Shown here: one piece after another, positions 35,178 to 43,711 of the stretch
How positions within the stretch are numbered: position 1 is the first letter of the stretch
Layout of the letters: every line of letters starts with the position of its first letter
Source of the DNA: an uncultured Pseudomonadota bacterium
GTDB taxonomy: Bacteria > Myxococcota_A > UBA796 > CAJQPC01
DNA length: 64,000 bases
Assembly (NCBI GenBank): GCA_913060515.1
Contig: CAJXRZ010000004.1
Coordinates: 1 to 64,000 of the forward strand
Reading direction: 5' to 3'
Program-made: the position numbers and the translations under genes
The notes under the pieces: generated by a model
What the model saw: the letters and a program-made list of their open reading frames with translations, nothing else
The model's database searches: none
What the model was told of the DNA's origin: nothing

Positions 35178-35810
35178 ATGAAACGCTGGATTGCAGCCAC
35201 CCTCTGGGTCGGCCTCCTCATTGTGGTGGCCATCGCGCCCGCTCAGCCCCCTGAGCTGCTCGCGTGGCTCGTGGACCTAATGCTCGGCCGCTGGCAGGAC
35301 AGCGAGCCTTGGGTGGTGGTGCACTTCATGATGATGGGCATCTGGCCTATGTTGCTCATCATGCAACTCAGAGAGCACATGGGGGCCCGGCCCCTCCCGC
35401 TCTGGCCCTTCGCCACGGGAATGTTTGCCTTGGGGGGCTACGCCTTGCTGCCTTGGTTTATCTTGGCGCCGGCCAGGAACGAAGCCCGCCCCTGGGGCTT
35501 CTTAGAGAAGGCACGTCGACCTGTGGCGGCCATCATCCTGCTCTCGGCGCTCGGCTTTGCAGCCTGGGGTCTTGCCTCGGGCTCGCCAGCAGCCTGGTGG
35601 GCAAGCGCCACCAGCGATGGCTTTGTCTTCGCGATGGGCTTTGACTTTCTGGCCCTCTGGCTGACCTCGCTCCTGCTGGCGCGTGAGCGAGGTGGGCCTT
35701 GGGGGGTGTGCTTGATCCCGGTTCTTGGAACAGCCGGCTACCTGATGCTCCCTCAGGGACCGGCGTCGGCCTCGCGTTCCATCTCGGGGTCTTCTTCGGC
35801 GTCCAAGTAG
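35178..35810 (+). CDS. Polytopic membrane protein of unknown function
   Basis: The 210-residue protein has five or six hydrophobic segments (near 7-24, 47-63, 73-93, 113-131, 148-165 and 172-188) and a Ser/Ala-rich C-terminus. I do not recognise the family. It lies 6 bases downstream of the methyltransferase, so it is likely cotranscribed, and its last 58 bases overlap the convergent SLC4 transporter gene. The overlap may mean the real C-terminus is correct but tightly packed; no earlier stop exists. Confidence 0.6.
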   Translation: MKRWIAATLWVGLLIVVAIAPAQPPELLAWLVDLMLGRWQDSEPWVVVHFMMMGIWPMLLIMQLREHMGARPLPLWPFATGMFALGGYALLPWFILAPARNEARPWGFLEKARRPVAAIILLSALGFAAWGLASGSPAAWWASATSDGFVFAMGFDFLALWLTSLLLARERGGPWGVCLIPVLGTAGYLMLPQGPASASRSISGSSSASK

Positions 35811-37804
35811 GCCAGCTGCTCTGGACTGAAGAAGCGCTTCATCAAGGCACGGATGGGCACCAAGAGCGCGATGAACACCGGGAAGAGGATGCCCAAGGTG
35901 CTGGTCTTCACGACCCAGAGAACACCCAAGCAGACGGCCTGAATCACAGTGAAGAGGCTGACCTTGCTCTTGGGAACGCGGCGTACGTAGTGCGTGGGGG
36001 GCAGCATCTGGGGGTCGGTGACCCACAAGCGAACCCGCTCGAAGAACTGGTTTCCGCTCATGCTGGCCACGCCCATGAAGAGGAAGAGCCCAAAGAGCAC
36101 CGACATGGGCACGTAGGAGAGCACGCCCAAAAAGAGCAGGCTCAGGCCCACCATCACGTGCACGAGCAAGCCCGTCAGTCGGGTCTCGCGAACGGCGACG
36201 ACGCGCTCCTTCCCGCCGTGTGCTTCCACTGTCGCCAGGGAGTTGACGTGGTTGAGGGAGCGCACGGTGGCGGCGACCATCCATGGCAAGCCAAAGAGGC
36301 TGCAGATGGCGATGAGCACGCCAACAACGGCCATGTCCAGGTGGTAGCCAGCGCCCTTGTTGAGCTTGTAGTCTGGGTTGTTGACCAGGCGCACGGTGAT
36401 GTTCTGATCCAGGTAGATCAGCAGGCTCACCAGGATGGCCGGCAGGATGGAGGCGGCCCAGACCCACATGGGGGCGTCCAAGGGGTTCACGAACCAGGCC
36501 CGGGGCTGGGTCACGCCGTTGGAGAGGGTCTCCAGGTAGCTGGGCTGGATGCTCGCCGGCACCGTCAAGGTCTCCACATCCACCGGGTGGAAGACGAAGC
36601 TGAGGGCGGCCATGGAGCCGATGGCGATGGTCGGCCCAAAGTCGGCCAGGAACTCACGAATGGGCCGGCGCAGGAAGGCGCTGCGGCGAATGGAGCGCAG
36701 GGCCGTGGCGACGATGTAGGTGCCCAGGGCGAGGATGACGCCGAAGAAGGCGGCCTCGTAGCCGTTGGAGCCGGGCTCATCGAAGCCCTTGAGCATGTCC
36801 TTGATGGCCTCGACGATGAAGATCAGGCTGATCAGGGCCGCGAAGGTCTCATCTGTGAAGCGCGTGAAGTACTGGATCAAGGAGGACGCTTCCGTCACCG
36901 CCATGACGATGAGGATCAGCGAGGTCCAGAGTCCCACCCACGCCAAGCTGGGCAGGAAGGGGATGCCCACGTCTTGGGTCAGCCGGTAGAGGATGCCCAT
37001 GAAGATGATGATGGGGCCAGTGGAGCCCAAGATGGTCAGGGGTTGACCGGAGAACAAGGCGTAGACCGTGCCGCACAACGCGGTGGCGACGATCATCTCC
37101 ATGGCGCCGACCTGGCCGTCGGTCAGGACTCCGAGGAGGCCGCCAAAGGCAACGGCAGGCGCGAAGCATGCGAAGAAAAGGAAAAAGACGCTGGCGAGGG
37201 CCTTTGGGTGGAGCCCGTCGGAGAAGTCCGTCAGGTAGTGGGGCATCCGACGCTTGATGTCGTCGATAAGGCCTCCCAGAGGGCGGCCCGTTCGGCGCAG
37301 CTCTACGGGGACCTCGTGCTCCAGAGCCGGGGTCTCTAGCTCCTCGAGGTAGGCGGAGTACACCGCCAGAAGGTCACCTCGGGTGTCCGCGCCGATAGCG
37401 TCCGCGAGGCGCTCGGGATCCTGAAGCATCCAGCCGAAGGGCTCCAGCTCTTCGTCCACCGGGTCCTTGGCGCCGTTGGGTCCGACGACCAGCCAGAGGA
37501 AGCGCACGCGGGCACCGTCTCGGGCCACAAAGGGCGCTGCCAAGCGGATCAGGATGGCTTGTGGGGCGCCCTTGCCGTGGTGCGAGAGGCGCATGACGCC
37601 GCAGCCGTGACCCAGGTCGTCTACGGGGGGACGCTGGTCCTCCTCCAGGCGAACAAGCAGACGCTCGCGTTGGGCATCTGGCAGGTTCCCGTTCTCCGCC
37701 AGGCAGGCGAGCGCTTCTTGAAGCACTTCGTCTAAGCCCACTGCTTGGCAGTGGAGCATGGCCACCGAACGGTGGAGGACCTCATGGGTCTTGGTTTGGT
37801 TCAT
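35753..37804 (-). CDS. SLC4-family (band 3-like) anion/bicarbonate transporter with cytoplasmic domain
   Basis: This 683-residue protein has the complete SLC4 layout. Residues ~25-155 resemble the band 3 cytoplasmic domain, a PTS EIIA-like fold (VRFLWLVVGP...DEELEPFGWMLQD...RGDLLAVYSAYLE). From ~171 the HCO3 transporter domain begins: GGLIDDIKRRMPHYLTDF, then FFACFAPAVAFGGLLG (211-225), FSGQPLTILGSTGP (251-264), and TDETFAALISLIFIVEAIKD, close to the signature segments of animal anion exchangers, with ~12 membrane spans. It likely exchanges or cotransports bicarbonate or other anions, possibly with sodium. ATG 37804 lies 6 bases after TACGCT and has no ribosome site. Confidence 0.88.
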   Translation of the reverse strand: MNQTKTHEVLHRSVAMLHCQAVGLDEVLQEALACLAENGNLPDAQRERLLVRLEEDQRPPVDDLGHGCGVMRLSHHGKGAPQAILIRLAAPFVARDGARVRFLWLVVGPNGAKDPVDEELEPFGWMLQDPERLADAIGADTRGDLLAVYSAYLEELETPALEHEVPVELRRTGRPLGGLIDDIKRRMPHYLTDFSDGLHPKALASVFFLFFACFAPAVAFGGLLGVLTDGQVGAMEMIVATALCGTVYALFSGQPLTILGSTGPIIIFMGILYRLTQDVGIPFLPSLAWVGLWTSLILIVMAVTEASSLIQYFTRFTDETFAALISLIFIVEAIKDMLKGFDEPGSNGYEAAFFGVILALGTYIVATALRSIRRSAFLRRPIREFLADFGPTIAIGSMAALSFVFHPVDVETLTVPASIQPSYLETLSNGVTQPRAWFVNPLDAPMWVWAASILPAILVSLLIYLDQNITVRLVNNPDYKLNKGAGYHLDMAVVGVLIAICSLFGLPWMVAATVRSLNHVNSLATVEAHGGKERVVAVRETRLTGLLVHVMVGLSLLFLGVLSYVPMSVLFGLFLFMGVASMSGNQFFERVRLWVTDPQMLPPTHYVRRVPKSKVSLFTVIQAVCLGVLWVVKTSTLGILFPVFIALLVPIRALMKRFFSPEQLAYLDAEEDPEMEREADAGP

Positions 37805-37810
37805 GGCGCG

Positions 37811-37838
37811 AGCGTACCAATTCGGAATTTGTCCGAAT
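37811..37838 (-). promoter_or_regulatory. SLC4 gene promoter with inverted repeat
   Basis: On the minus strand TACGCT (37816-37811) ends 6 bases before ATG 37804. Just upstream is the perfect inverted repeat ATTCGG-N7-CCGAAT (37820-37838), which covers the spacer and -35 area and could be a repressor site. The whole intergenic gap to mqnD is 60 bases. Confidence 0.45.
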
Positions 37839-37864
37839 GTGCCGCGCCTCAAATGAACATCGGC

Positions 37865-38710
37865 TCAGGGAGCGAAGTCCACCGGTACCGGCTTGGGCAG
37901 CAAGCCAGCAGCGTGGGCCCTGCGGTACAGCTCTACCAAGCCTTCTCGCGCTCGGTCGGAATACCCGATGGTCTCGGCGTTGGCGTACATGTCCAGGTAT
38001 TCGCTGACCCGCTCCGAGTCGGGAAGGGCACCGCCCTTGGAGAGCAGCCAGTCGATGGACTCTTGGCGGTTGTCCAAGGCGTGCTGGATGCCCTGGCGCA
38101 TGATCTCGCTGGCCTGGGCGATGTTCTCGGTCCCCAAGGCTCGGCGGATGACGTTGCCGCCCAGGGGCAGGGGCAGCCCTGTCTGCTCCTTCCACCACTC
38201 GCCGATGTCGACGACCTTCTGGAATCCCAGATCCGGGTAGGTCAGGCGACCTTCGTGGATGACCAGGCCGGCGTCGACCTCTCCAGCGTCCAAGGCTTCA
38301 AAGATGGCTTGGTAGGGCGTGATGGGGACGACAGTAGGGATGACGTCGGGTGCAATGAGGCGCAGCACCAGCCAAGCTGTCGTGGTCTCTCCCGGGATAG
38401 CGACGCGTTTCCCAGCGAGGTCAGCGAGCCCCATCGGCTCCTTGGAGATGACGACGGGGCCGTAGCCTTCGCCGACGCTTCCTCCGTGTGGCAGCAGCTG
38501 CCATTTGTCGGCGATGTGGGGGTAGTAGCCGATGCTCACGGCGCTCACATCGGGTGGGTCCGAGCTGGCGATGCGGTTGAGCGCGTCGGTGTCTCGGGTG
38601 TCGATGTCCCAGTCAAAGGGGCCGGGGTCGATGAGGCCGAGCATCAAGGCCCGGAACATGAAGAGGTCGTCGGCATCCGGAGAGCAGAGGACCCGCAGCG
38701 GTGTGTTCAC
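37865..38710 (-). CDS. mqnD: 1,4-dihydroxy-6-naphthoate synthase (futalosine pathway)
   Basis: The 281-residue MqnA/MqnD-type periplasmic-binding-fold enzyme has LRVLCSPDADDLFMFRAL at the start and HEGRLTYPDLGFQKVVDIGEWWKEQTGLPLPLGGN, typical of MqnD, around residues 150-185. MqnD converts cyclic dehypoxanthinyl futalosine to 1,4-dihydroxy-6-naphthoate in menaquinone synthesis. Other mqn genes are not in the window. GTG 38710 overlaps the stop of the PP2C gene (GTGA). Confidence 0.88.
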   Translation of the reverse strand: MNTPLRVLCSPDADDLFMFRALMLGLIDPGPFDWDIDTRDTDALNRIASSDPPDVSAVSIGYYPHIADKWQLLPHGGSVGEGYGPVVISKEPMGLADLAGKRVAIPGETTTAWLVLRLIAPDVIPTVVPITPYQAIFEALDAGEVDAGLVIHEGRLTYPDLGFQKVVDIGEWWKEQTGLPLPLGGNVIRRALGTENIAQASEIMRQGIQHALDNRQESIDWLLSKGGALPDSERVSEYLDMYANAETIGYSDRAREGLVELYRRAHAAGLLPKPVPVDFAP

Positions 38711-39912
38711 TTGCTTCCCTCCGCCAAGCGGCTGGTGGTCTCCCGCAGGCGCTTGGAGATGGTGCCAAGCAGCTTCCAGAGCACCCGGTTGCCCAGCTCA
38801 GGCTCCCGTTTCGTGAAGTCGTCCAGGGCCTGACGTTCGATGGTGATCAGGCTGCCAAAGCCGACGCTGCGGACTGTGGCGCTGCGCGGCTGCGCGTCCA
38901 CCAGGGACTGCTCTCCGAAGTGGTCTCCTGGTCCCAGTGTGGCGATGACCACGCCGTCGCGGGCGACCTCCAGGGTTCCTTGTACGACGACGTACATGCG
39001 GTTGCCGGTGTCGCCTTGGCCGACGACGATCTCGTCGGGACCGACGAAGAGGTCGTTGACCATGCGTCCCACACGGGCGCGGGCGTTGAAGGGCAGGTCG
39101 GCGAAGAGGAAGAGCTGGCTCATCACCTCAGCGCGGGCGGCGGCGGCCTCGGCGCGGGGAGAGGCGTCGGGGTCCACGACCAACACGGTGATGTTGTCGG
39201 GTCCGCCAGCATCCAGGGCTTCCTGAAGCAGCTTCTCGGTGGACTGGTCGGGGTCAGAGAGGCCCATGTGGCGGGCGATGTCCAAGGCCTTGACCGGGTC
39301 GCTCAGGCCATCGCTGCAGAGCAGGAGGCGGTCGCCGGGGAGCACCTCGATCGCGGCGGTGTCGGGCTGAACTCCAGGTTGCAGGCCGATCGCGCGGGTG
39401 ATGACGTTGCGGTAGCGGCTGCGCTTGGCCTCCTCGTAGGTCATCTGTCCGGTGCGCACGAGCTCGTTGACCATGCTGTGGTCGTCGGAGAGCTGAAGCA
39501 GCTCGCCCTCGCGCAGCAGGTAGGCCCGGGAGTCGCCGACGTGGGCCAGGAAGATGGCGCCGCCACCGACGACGGCCACGACCAGGGTGGTGGTCATGCC
39601 CCGGCGAGACTCGGACTCGGCCTCTTCGTAGACCCGGCGGGAGGCCGCCTGGCAGCTGTTGTCCAGGGACTCCAGCACGCCGTTGCGGGTGCGTCGGCCT
39701 GGCTGGGCGATGTAGGCCTGGACAGCCGCGTGGATCTTGGGGGCCAGCTCACGGAAGGTCTGCACTGTCAGAGCGCTGGCGACCTCGCCGCAGGCGCGGC
39801 CTCCGACTCCGTCAGCGACCAGGTAGACCCCAAACTCTGGCATGGCCAGCAAGGCGTCTTCGTTGTGGTCGCGGCGGCGACCCTCGTGGGTGACGGCGGA
39901 AAAGCGCTTCAC
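38707..39912 (-). CDS. PP2C-type protein phosphatase fused to a cyclic-nucleotide-binding domain
   Basis: In this 401-residue protein the N-terminal ~250 residues are a PPM phosphatase with metal-binding DHNEDA, ADGVGG, GDSRAYLL, CSDGLSD and GGPDNITVLVV. Residues ~275-390 form a cNMP-binding domain (GDTGNRMYVVVQGTLEV...GDHFGEQSLVDAQPRSATV) with the Arg-Ser-Ala phosphate-binding cassette kept. It probably dephosphorylates Ser/Thr proteins under control of a cyclic nucleotide. ATG 39912 has GGGAG 6 bases upstream. It is coupled to mqnD by a 4-base overlap; a functional link is not obvious. Confidence 0.9.
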   Translation of the reverse strand: MKRFSAVTHEGRRRDHNEDALLAMPEFGVYLVADGVGGRACGEVASALTVQTFRELAPKIHAAVQAYIAQPGRRTRNGVLESLDNSCQAASRRVYEEAESESRRGMTTTLVVAVVGGGAIFLAHVGDSRAYLLREGELLQLSDDHSMVNELVRTGQMTYEEAKRSRYRNVITRAIGLQPGVQPDTAAIEVLPGDRLLLCSDGLSDPVKALDIARHMGLSDPDQSTEKLLQEALDAGGPDNITVLVVDPDASPRAEAAAARAEVMSQLFLFADLPFNARARVGRMVNDLFVGPDEIVVGQGDTGNRMYVVVQGTLEVARDGVVIATLGPGDHFGEQSLVDAQPRSATVRSVGFGSLITIERQALDDFTKREPELGNRVLWKLLGTISKRLRETTSRLAEGSK

Positions 39913-39974
39913 GGTGGCTCCCTATACGGAGGAGCCCCTAACCGATGTTTCCAGGGACGAGCTTGGAGGTCCCT

Positions 39975-41174
39975 TTAGTTCACAGCCAGCGGAATGCGCT
40001 GCACCTGGCTGACGGTGCGCTCGCCTGTCGGGCTCTGACGCAGCACTCTGACCTCGATGGCGCCTCGGCCGCCCTCTGACTTCTGAGAGGGGGTCAAGGT
40101 GAAGGGCAGCACGCGGGTCTCTCCGGGCTTCAGGGTCGTGTCCTCCCCCATGCTCTCGTAGGGCGGCTCCATGGAAGTGGGGCGCTCCAAGACGCTCTCC
40201 CACGGCTCTCCGCTGTCCTTGCCCTCTGCGTCCACCACCGCGATCTGCAGCACGGCAGAGGAGAAGGGGGAGCCGGTGGGAAAGGCGTGCCCGGCGCCGG
40301 TGTTCATGACGGTCAGGGTGCCGCTGAGGGCTTCTCCGCGAACCACACCGCTCGGGGGCACGTCGAGGAGGAGGGTGAGGGCGCGGCCCTGGGCGGCGTC
40401 GAAGCCGTGGTCCCGGTGGGAGGCGAAGGAGCCGGCTGTGACCAGACCGGAGCGCGGTGGCATGTGGCAGTCCTGGCATTGAACGCCCGCGGCCGCGTAG
40501 TTGCTCTCCGCCCACTCGCCATAGGTGTTGTAGAGGGGCTGCTCGGCGCCCTCCCAGGTCAGCTGGTGGCAGCTGGCGCAGAAGCTGGACTCGCCGAGCT
40601 CCTCGCTCACGGCCACAGGGTGAGGTGCACCGCTGGCAGGGCGGCTGCCGATGACGACCTCGTCACGCACATGGCAGGCCGCGCAGGTCACGCCTTCTGC
40701 GGAGAGGGTGGCATCCCAGCTCTCGTTGGGGTCCGTGAGGGCCTCGCCCAAGGGGCCTCCGGTGTACTCGCGAACGAGCTGCTGCTGTTGATTGAGCAGG
40801 GGCGTGTGGCAGCTGGTGCACAGAGGCGAGTTGCCAGTGGCGGCCAGGGCGGTGGCAAAGGGCTCTCCAGTGCGGGCGCTCCGGTGACCACTCTGGGCCC
40901 AGGTGTCGTGGATCTCGTAGTGGCAGCCGTTGCAGCTCTGTGCCGAGAGCGAGGCCACTCCCTCCGGCAGCTGCTGGTGCGCCACAGGCAAGCCGTCCGG
41001 GAAGAGCTTTGGGGCCTTGGGGCCGGCGTCTTCCGGGGCTTTGTCCTCGCTCACAGCGGGATTTGCCGTGGGGGGCGTTTGGTTCTTGGGGCCTTTGTCC
41101 TTTCGGCCGGCTTGGGCCATCGGGACGGCCAGGGCCAGCGCCAGCACCAACAGGGCTGAGATGCGGATGTACAT
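39975..41174 (-). CDS. Periplasmic pentaheme cytochrome c
   Basis: The 399-residue exported protein (signal residues 1-~22, AQA-GR) has five CxxCH heme motifs: CNGCH, CTSCH, CAACH, CASCH and CQDCH, between residues ~80 and ~235. The first part resembles cytochrome c-554-type multiheme proteins; the C-terminal ~150 residues are a beta-sandwich without hemes. It likely carries electrons between the membrane quinol pool and a periplasmic or outer-membrane acceptor. ATG 41174 overlaps the transglycosylase stop by one base (TGATG). Confidence 0.9.
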   Translation of the reverse strand: MYIRISALLVLALALAVPMAQAGRKDKGPKNQTPPTANPAVSEDKAPEDAGPKAPKLFPDGLPVAHQQLPEGVASLSAQSCNGCHYEIHDTWAQSGHRSARTGEPFATALAATGNSPLCTSCHTPLLNQQQQLVREYTGGPLGEALTDPNESWDATLSAEGVTCAACHVRDEVVIGSRPASGAPHPVAVSEELGESSFCASCHQLTWEGAEQPLYNTYGEWAESNYAAAGVQCQDCHMPPRSGLVTAGSFASHRDHGFDAAQGRALTLLLDVPPSGVVRGEALSGTLTVMNTGAGHAFPTGSPFSSAVLQIAVVDAEGKDSGEPWESVLERPTSMEPPYESMGEDTTLKPGETRVLPFTLTPSQKSEGGRGAIEVRVLRQSPTGERTVSQVQRIPLAVN

Positions 41175-43711
41175 CAGAAATCAATGACCTCAGGTTTGTC
41201 TTCGCCGCCGCGTCGCGGGACGTGGAGCACAGCATCTTCAGGGGCGTAGAGGTCCACGTAGACCGAGTAGTTCTCGGAGACCTTCTTCACGTAGGTGCGC
41301 GGCTCCCGCAAGGGGATCTGTTCCACCCAGTCGTCCAGCTCGATCTTGCCCTTCCATGGGCGATACCAAGAGCTCACGTTCACCGGGCCGGCGTTGTAGC
41401 TGGCCACGGCCATCGGCCAGCAGCCCTCAAAGCGGGTGAGCAGCTGGGAGAGGTAGAACACGCCGTACTGGACGTTGACCTCGGGCCGCTCCAGATCCGC
41501 TGGGGTGTAGGCGTCCAAGCCCAGCAGGTAGGCCACCTTCGAGCCCGTGCGCGGCATGATCTGCATCACCCCGATGGCTCCGGCGTGACTGAGCGCGGTG
41601 CTTCGGTACAGGCTCTCTCGGCGCATCAAGCCGTAGGCGAGCAGCGGGTCGACGTTGTAGGTGCGGGCCCAGCGCTCGACATGCTGCTTGTGGGCGGTCG
41701 GGTAGCCCAGGCGCAGGGCCTTCTTGAGCTCCTCGGGATCCTGTTGGCTCTTGCCGATGCCCAAGGAGAAGCGCGTAGCGTGGTGGTGGTCTTGGCTGTA
41801 CACGAAGGAGGCACGCCACTCGCCCTTGGAGATGTTCACCGCGCGGACCTGCTGCTGGCGCGCGTTTCGACGCCCCACGCTGAACTCGTACTCCTCGTAG
41901 ATGTCGGCCATCAGCTCGCCGGAGAGCTCGTAGACGCCGACCTTCGCCAGGTCATAGGCCGCCGGAAACAGGGGCCAGACCTTCTCGTTCTGGTTGGCCA
42001 CCTTCCGGAAGATGGGGCCGTAGGCCGCAGGGTTGACGTAGGCACCCTCGGCGTAGGAGTCGGCGATCTCCGGCTGGGGCACCGCCAAGGGGAAGTTCAC
42101 GGGCACCGGGTCAACCGGGGCCAAGTCCGCCTGAGAGGGCTCAGCGCCCCAAGCGAGGTGGGACCAGTCGAAGCCCTCCGGCTCCGGATCGACCGTGCGT
42201 CCAGCCACGCGTGCTGGCACCGCGCTTCCTACTGGATTTGGCGCAGGCGAGGCCACAGCTTCCAGAACGGGACTCGGCGCGGGGTTGCGGCCTTCCCGCA
42301 GCAGCTCCGGGGGCATCTCGGCCAGACCCTTTCGCCACTTGGAGTTGAGCAGCAGGGCGTACCAGGTGTTGGAGGCGTTCCTGCGGATCCAGCTGTAGTC
42401 CTCGGCCGCCTTGTCCCGGTTCTTCAGGGCTGAGTAGCTCTTTCCCCGGTAGTAGCGTGCGCTCAGGCCGGTCTCTCCGCCTTTGGCGACGATGGGGTCC
42501 ATGCGGGCAATGGCCGCCTCGTACTCACCCATTCGGTAGGTATCGAAGGCGGCGAACCACGTGGCCGCCGCGGCCACAGAGCCTCTGCCTTTGGCCAGCA
42601 CTTCCCAGTGCTCCCGTGCCCGCTCGTAGTTTCCAGCCATCTGCTGGGTGTGGGCCACCACATCGCGCACATTCCGGAAGCGGCCCGACTTGCTGTGCTT
42701 GTCCAGACCCAGCTCGCCATAGACGGCCGACTCCTCAAAGTACCCGCCACGGAAGTAGGCGCGGAAGGCGTACCAAGCGTCCTCGGAGTTGGGGCTGGCT
42801 TTGTACTTTCGCGCGAAGGAGTCGCCCAGAGCGCGGTACTGCTTGGTGCGCCAGGCGAAGGTTCCCCCTTGGGCAGCTTGCCAGGCTTGGACCTGGGCAT
42901 CGTCGGGGTTCTCGGCGCCGATCTCCTTGTAGAGGGCCATGGCCTCGTCCTTGAGACCACAGTCTCGGAGGCTCACAGCGCGCAGCTGTGCCTCGCGCAC
43001 GGCGCCCAGGCTGGGCTCATCCAAGCTCTCTTCTTCCAAGAGCGAATCCAAGGCGGCTTGGGCGGCCACAGCGCTGCAGGGATGGTCAAAGTCGACCGTC
43101 ATGGTCTTGAGCAGCATCGCGCCCCGCTCGGGGTTGGCGTTTGCCTCGGCCAGGGCCATGCCCAGTCTCAGCTCCTCGGCGCGCGGGGTGTCCGGATTCA
43201 GAGCCAGATACTCCTTGTATGCGGCGATCGCGGCGCCCTTCTGACCGGCGGCCACCAGGGCGTCTCCCCGCAAGACCAGGCACTCCTCAGCGTGAGGGCC
43301 ATCGGGCCACTTGCTGCGGTAGCTCGCACACTCACCCGCAGCGACGGTGTGTCGGCCGCGTTGGTGGTCCGTCCATGCCTCGAACCATGCACCGTGCATG
43401 GCCAGGGGGCCGCCCGCGACCCGCACCGAGGTGAACTGGGCGCTGGCCAAGTTCCACTGGCCTTTGTCCATGTAGAGCCACCCCAAGAGGAAGCGTCCGG
43501 CGGAGCGATCCCGACCGTAGGGACCGGCTCCTGATGCCAGCCAGCCTTCCAGAGCGGCGATCGCGGCAGCGGAGTCGCCGCGCTTGTGCAGAGCGATGCC
43601 CTCGTCCAATGTGGCTTGGGCGATGGGCACAGAGCCAGGCGCGATCACCGGAGCTTCCGGCAGAGTCGCGCCTCCAAGGAGCAGAAGCCCCAGAGGGAGA
43701 GCAGAGAGCAT
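41174..43711 (-). CDS. Soluble lytic murein transglycosylase with TPR-like superhelix
   Basis: The 845-residue protein has an N-terminal hydrophobic leader (LSALPLGLLLLGG), ~500 residues of tandem TPR-like helices, a Pro-rich linker (~520-600), and a C-terminal SLT catalytic domain. MRRESLYRSTALSHAGAIGVMQ contains the catalytic Glu (RESLY), with SYNAGPVNV as the second family motif. It cleaves peptidoglycan glycan strands to 1,6-anhydromuropeptides in the periplasm, like Slt70. ATG 43711 shares one base with the rhodanese stop (TAATG). Confidence 0.9.
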   Translation of the reverse strand: MLSALPLGLLLLGGATLPEAPVIAPGSVPIAQATLDEGIALHKRGDSAAAIAALEGWLASGAGPYGRDRSAGRFLLGWLYMDKGQWNLASAQFTSVRVAGGPLAMHGAWFEAWTDHQRGRHTVAAGECASYRSKWPDGPHAEECLVLRGDALVAAGQKGAAIAAYKEYLALNPDTPRAEELRLGMALAEANANPERGAMLLKTMTVDFDHPCSAVAAQAALDSLLEEESLDEPSLGAVREAQLRAVSLRDCGLKDEAMALYKEIGAENPDDAQVQAWQAAQGGTFAWRTKQYRALGDSFARKYKASPNSEDAWYAFRAYFRGGYFEESAVYGELGLDKHSKSGRFRNVRDVVAHTQQMAGNYERAREHWEVLAKGRGSVAAAATWFAAFDTYRMGEYEAAIARMDPIVAKGGETGLSARYYRGKSYSALKNRDKAAEDYSWIRRNASNTWYALLLNSKWRKGLAEMPPELLREGRNPAPSPVLEAVASPAPNPVGSAVPARVAGRTVDPEPEGFDWSHLAWGAEPSQADLAPVDPVPVNFPLAVPQPEIADSYAEGAYVNPAAYGPIFRKVANQNEKVWPLFPAAYDLAKVGVYELSGELMADIYEEYEFSVGRRNARQQQVRAVNISKGEWRASFVYSQDHHHATRFSLGIGKSQQDPEELKKALRLGYPTAHKQHVERWARTYNVDPLLAYGLMRRESLYRSTALSHAGAIGVMQIMPRTGSKVAYLLGLDAYTPADLERPEVNVQYGVFYLSQLLTRFEGCWPMAVASYNAGPVNVSSWYRPWKGKIELDDWVEQIPLREPRTYVKKVSENYSVYVDLYAPEDAVLHVPRRGGEDKPEVIDF

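Noticed and set aside
35699-37339. 546-codon plus-strand ORF opposite the SLC4 gene
   Set aside because: The minus strand has unmistakable SLC4 signatures; the plus-strand product is a His/Asp/Gln-rich shadow.
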